Source: Anthonomus grandis grandis
Taxonomy: Eukaryota > Arthropoda > Insecta > Coleoptera > Curculionidae
DNA length: 64,000 nt
Assembly: GCF_022605725.1 (NCBI RefSeq)
Contig: NC_065556.1
Location: 27,387,140-27,451,139, forward strand
Reading direction: 5' to 3'
Below, piece by piece: positions 61,401 through 64,000 of this stretch; position 1 is the first letter of the stretch, and each line of letters begins with the position of its first letter. A program made the translations under genes and the position numbers. The notes under the pieces are model-generated. The model did not search any database, was not told the origin of the DNA, and saw only the letters and a list, made by a program, of their open reading frames with translations.

Positions 61401-64000
61401 TTAGTTGATATTTTTTTCAGGAAAAACTGGAAAATCTTTCAAGGAATTTAACAATCAAAAATTGCTAAATTTTTACCACTAAAAATAAGACAGGCCTGTA
61501 ATAAGAATTCTACTGAATTTTTGGGTTTAAAAGATCAGCTCATTACTCTTTTTAACACGCTTATATTACCTCAGGTTGTATATATGTATAACGGAGTGTT
61601 TGAGCTTAATTTTCACTCCTTTCTAAAAGTCTGATGAATTTGAAACTTTGCATACGTATCAAGGACCGAGGACAATGCAATAATTTAATAACAATTTCTC
61701 ATTATCCTTATTAGAACTGCCAGAACTAATAAATAATGGTTTAAAAAAACACGCTTTTATTGCTAATTGAACTAAAAACTAGAAAATAATTTTAAATTTT
61801 AAAGAGTTTTTATTACAGTAATAGAAGGTCGCACAGTCAATCAAAATCAACTACCTTAAATAAAAATAATAATAAAATTTAAATTATTAACAAAATAATT
61901 CAAATCAAAGTGCGTGTGTAACATATCTCTGTCCTAATTTGTTACTTAACGTCAATAATTAATTAGTCCATGCAATAGAAGCATAATTTTAATTGCAATG
62001 GTTAATATCATAAAAAAATCTTTTGCTCAAATACCTAAAACTCTAAAAGTAATTCCGATTTAAAGGGCATTAATAAATTAATTAATTAGACTAGGCAGTT
62101 GAGGTACAATATTAATTAAAGAGATAATTTTTTAAAATTTTGGAATTGTAATTAAAAAATAAATGCCTGGAATTATGAAATAATTCCAACCTAAATGTCA
62201 ATAATCATATTTGTTTTACTTAAATGCCAACTTTTATCATAAAACTAATGCTTTTTCATTACTGTTTAGGTTTCTAATATTGTCTTTTATTTTTCAGTTA
62301 TTGAGTAAAAGAACTTGTTATATTAAAAAACAAGGAAAGGAACGACTTTTTTAGGAACGACTGGAAAATCCTTTAAGAGATTAAGATATCAGAAATTGCA
62401 AAATATGAACCAATAAAAGTGAAAAATTATTGTATTTCTTACAGACACTCAGATTTCCGCAATTTCTTTTAGGAAAACCGAAAAAAATATTCAGTTTACT
62501 CCTGTTTTTCAAATTTTCAATTAATTTTCTTAGTTAACCAAATTGGTAACCTTTCAGGAAAAAATATAAGATCATTTGGAAAGCCTGGAAGTTATCAAAA
62601 GTTGATCTAACAATCTGGAAGAAATTTGCTTCAACTCTCTAAATAATTGAAAAACGAGGAAAGGGATAATTATTAGGGATCATTTTGTCAAATTGCATTT
62701 TTCAACTGCCTGGTAAAGGTTAGTTGATATTTTTTTCAGGAAAAATTGGAAAATCTTTCAAGGAATTTAACAATCAAAAATTGCCACATTTTTACCACTG
62801 AAAATGAGACAGGCCTGTAATAAGAATTCTATCGAATTTTTGGGTTTGAAGATCAGCTTTTACTCTTTTTAACACGCTTATATTACCTCAGGTTGTATAT
62901 ATGTATAATGGAATGTTTGAGCTTAATTTTCACTGCTTTCTAAAAGTCTGATCAACTTGAAACTTTGCATACGTATCAAGGACCGATGACAATATAATAA
63001 TTTAATAACAATTCTCCATTATCCTTATTAGAACTGCTAGGATTAATAAATAATGATTTAAAAAAACACGCTTTTATTGCTAATTGAACTAAAAAGTAGA
63101 AAATAATTTTAAATTACAAAGAGTTTTTATTACAGTAGTAGAAGGTCGCACAATCAATCATAATCAACTACCTTAAATAAAAATAATAATAAAATTTAAG
63201 TTATTAACAGAATAATTCAAATCAAAGTGCGTGTGTAACATATCTCTGTCCTAATTTGTTACTTAACGTCAATAATTAATTAGTCCATGCAATAGATGCA
63301 TAATTTTAATTGCAATGATTGCTCAAATACCTAAAACTCTAAAAGTAATTTCGATTTAAACGGCATTAATAAATTAATTAATTAGACTAGGCAGTTGAGG
63401 TGCAATTTTAATTAAAGAGATAATTTTTTTTAACTTTGGAATTGTAATTGAAAAATAAATGCCTGGAATTTTGAAATAATTCCAACCTAAATGTCAATAA
63501 TCATATTTGTTTTAATTAAATGGCAACTTTTATCATAAAACTAATGCTTTTTCACCCCTGTTTAGGTTTCTAATATTGCCTTTTATTTTTCAGTTATTGA
63601 GTAATAGAACTTGTTATATTAAAAAACAAGGAAAAGAACGACTTTTTTAGGAACGACTGGAAAATCCTTTAAGAGGTTAAGATATCAGAAATTGCAAAAT
63701 ATGAACCAATAAAAGTGACAAATTATTTTATTTCTTACAAGCACTAAGATTTCCGCAATTTCTTTTAGAAAAACCGAAAAAAAATTCAGTTTACTCCTGT
63801 TTTTCAAATTTTCAATTAATTTTCTTAGTTAACCAAATTGGTAACCTTCCAGGAAAAAATATAAAATCATTTGGAAAGCCTGGAAGTTATGAAAAGTTGA
63901 TCTAACAATCTGGAAGAAATTTGCTTCAACTGTCTAAATAATTGAAAAACGAGGAAAGGGATAATTATTAGGGATCATTTTGTCAAATTGCATTTTTCAA
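58477..64000. repeat. Tandem array, 0.86-1.55-kb units, running off the right edge
   Basis: GAACTTGTTATATTAAAAAA with CAAGGAAAGGAACGA occurs near 58590, 59442, 60987, 62309 and 63610. Unit starts (TTTGTTTTA-TTAA-TGGCAA) are near 58477, 59336, 60890, 62211 and 63507, giving lengths of 859, 1,554, 1,321 and 1,296 bp. The short first unit lacks the AATTAATTAGTCCAGGCAAT and GACTAGGCAGTTGAGG module. The long second unit has it twice (about 60.40 and 60.64 kb). Each unit carries AACTGCCTGGTAA, TAAATGCCTGGAATT and AAGCCTGGAAGTTAT. No ORF of interest. Confidence 0.9.

Overview
The window is AT-rich eukaryotic nuclear DNA from an insect, most likely a beetle. That rests on a spliced insect-type biogenic-amine receptor, 5'-truncated LINEs with TTATTA tails, mariner relics, a tRNA-derived SINE and several satellite-like arrays. 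There are no bacterial signals (no operons, no Shine-Dalgarno sites, no long uninterrupted ORFs). The order is inferred from general resemblance; nothing in the sequence fixes a species.

Only one host gene can be supported: a serotonin receptor of the 5-HT7 type on the minus strand. Three coding exons join in frame. Exon A (43548-43692, preceded by a probable 5'UTR to 43838) carries the N-terminus and most of TM1. Exon B (41764-41942) carries the end of TM1, then TM2 and the start of TM3. Exon C (29717-30238) carries TM3-TM5 and the start of the third intracellular loop. Together they encode 282 residues. TM6, TM7 and the tail were not found, so the last intron runs for at least 29.7 kb and the gene probably leaves the window at the left edge. 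Positions 1-29716 are therefore most likely intron 3, 30239-41763 intron 2 and 41943-43547 intron 1. Sequence above 43838 is 5' intron or upstream DNA, with a weak promoter candidate near 47.65 kb.

Almost everything else is repeat. From left to right: a duplicated TGCCTGGAA-rich block interrupted by a decayed LTR element (1.6-6.2 kb); a giant inverted repeat whose left arm is three 1.54-kb tandem units (7.8-15.8 kb); a mariner-like transposon (16.35-17.12 kb); LINE 3' fragments and a longer LINE with reverse transcriptase (19.3-24.9 kb); a second mariner-like relic (26.0-27.0 kb); a two-copy repeat ending about 80 bp from exon C (27.7-29.6 kb); a roughly 1.05-kb higher-order array (33-37.3 kb); a roughly 360-bp satellite carrying a SINE (39.5-41.3 kb); a family of 36-nt hairpin elements around exon A (42.6-46.4 kb); a roughly 840-bp array (49.0-52.4 kb); a 174-bp satellite (55.2-56.1 kb); and a 0.86-1.55-kb array running off the right edge (58.5-64 kb).

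Two patterns recur and are not explained by ordinary transposon annotation. One is a 9-mer, TGCCTGGAA or its complement TTCCAGGCA, scattered through nearly all the non-coding DNA, often as facing pairs that could form hairpins. The other is a 36-nt interrupted palindrome, TTTCCAGA-N20-TCTGGAAA, with almost invariant spacing. These are the best candidates for something undescribed.
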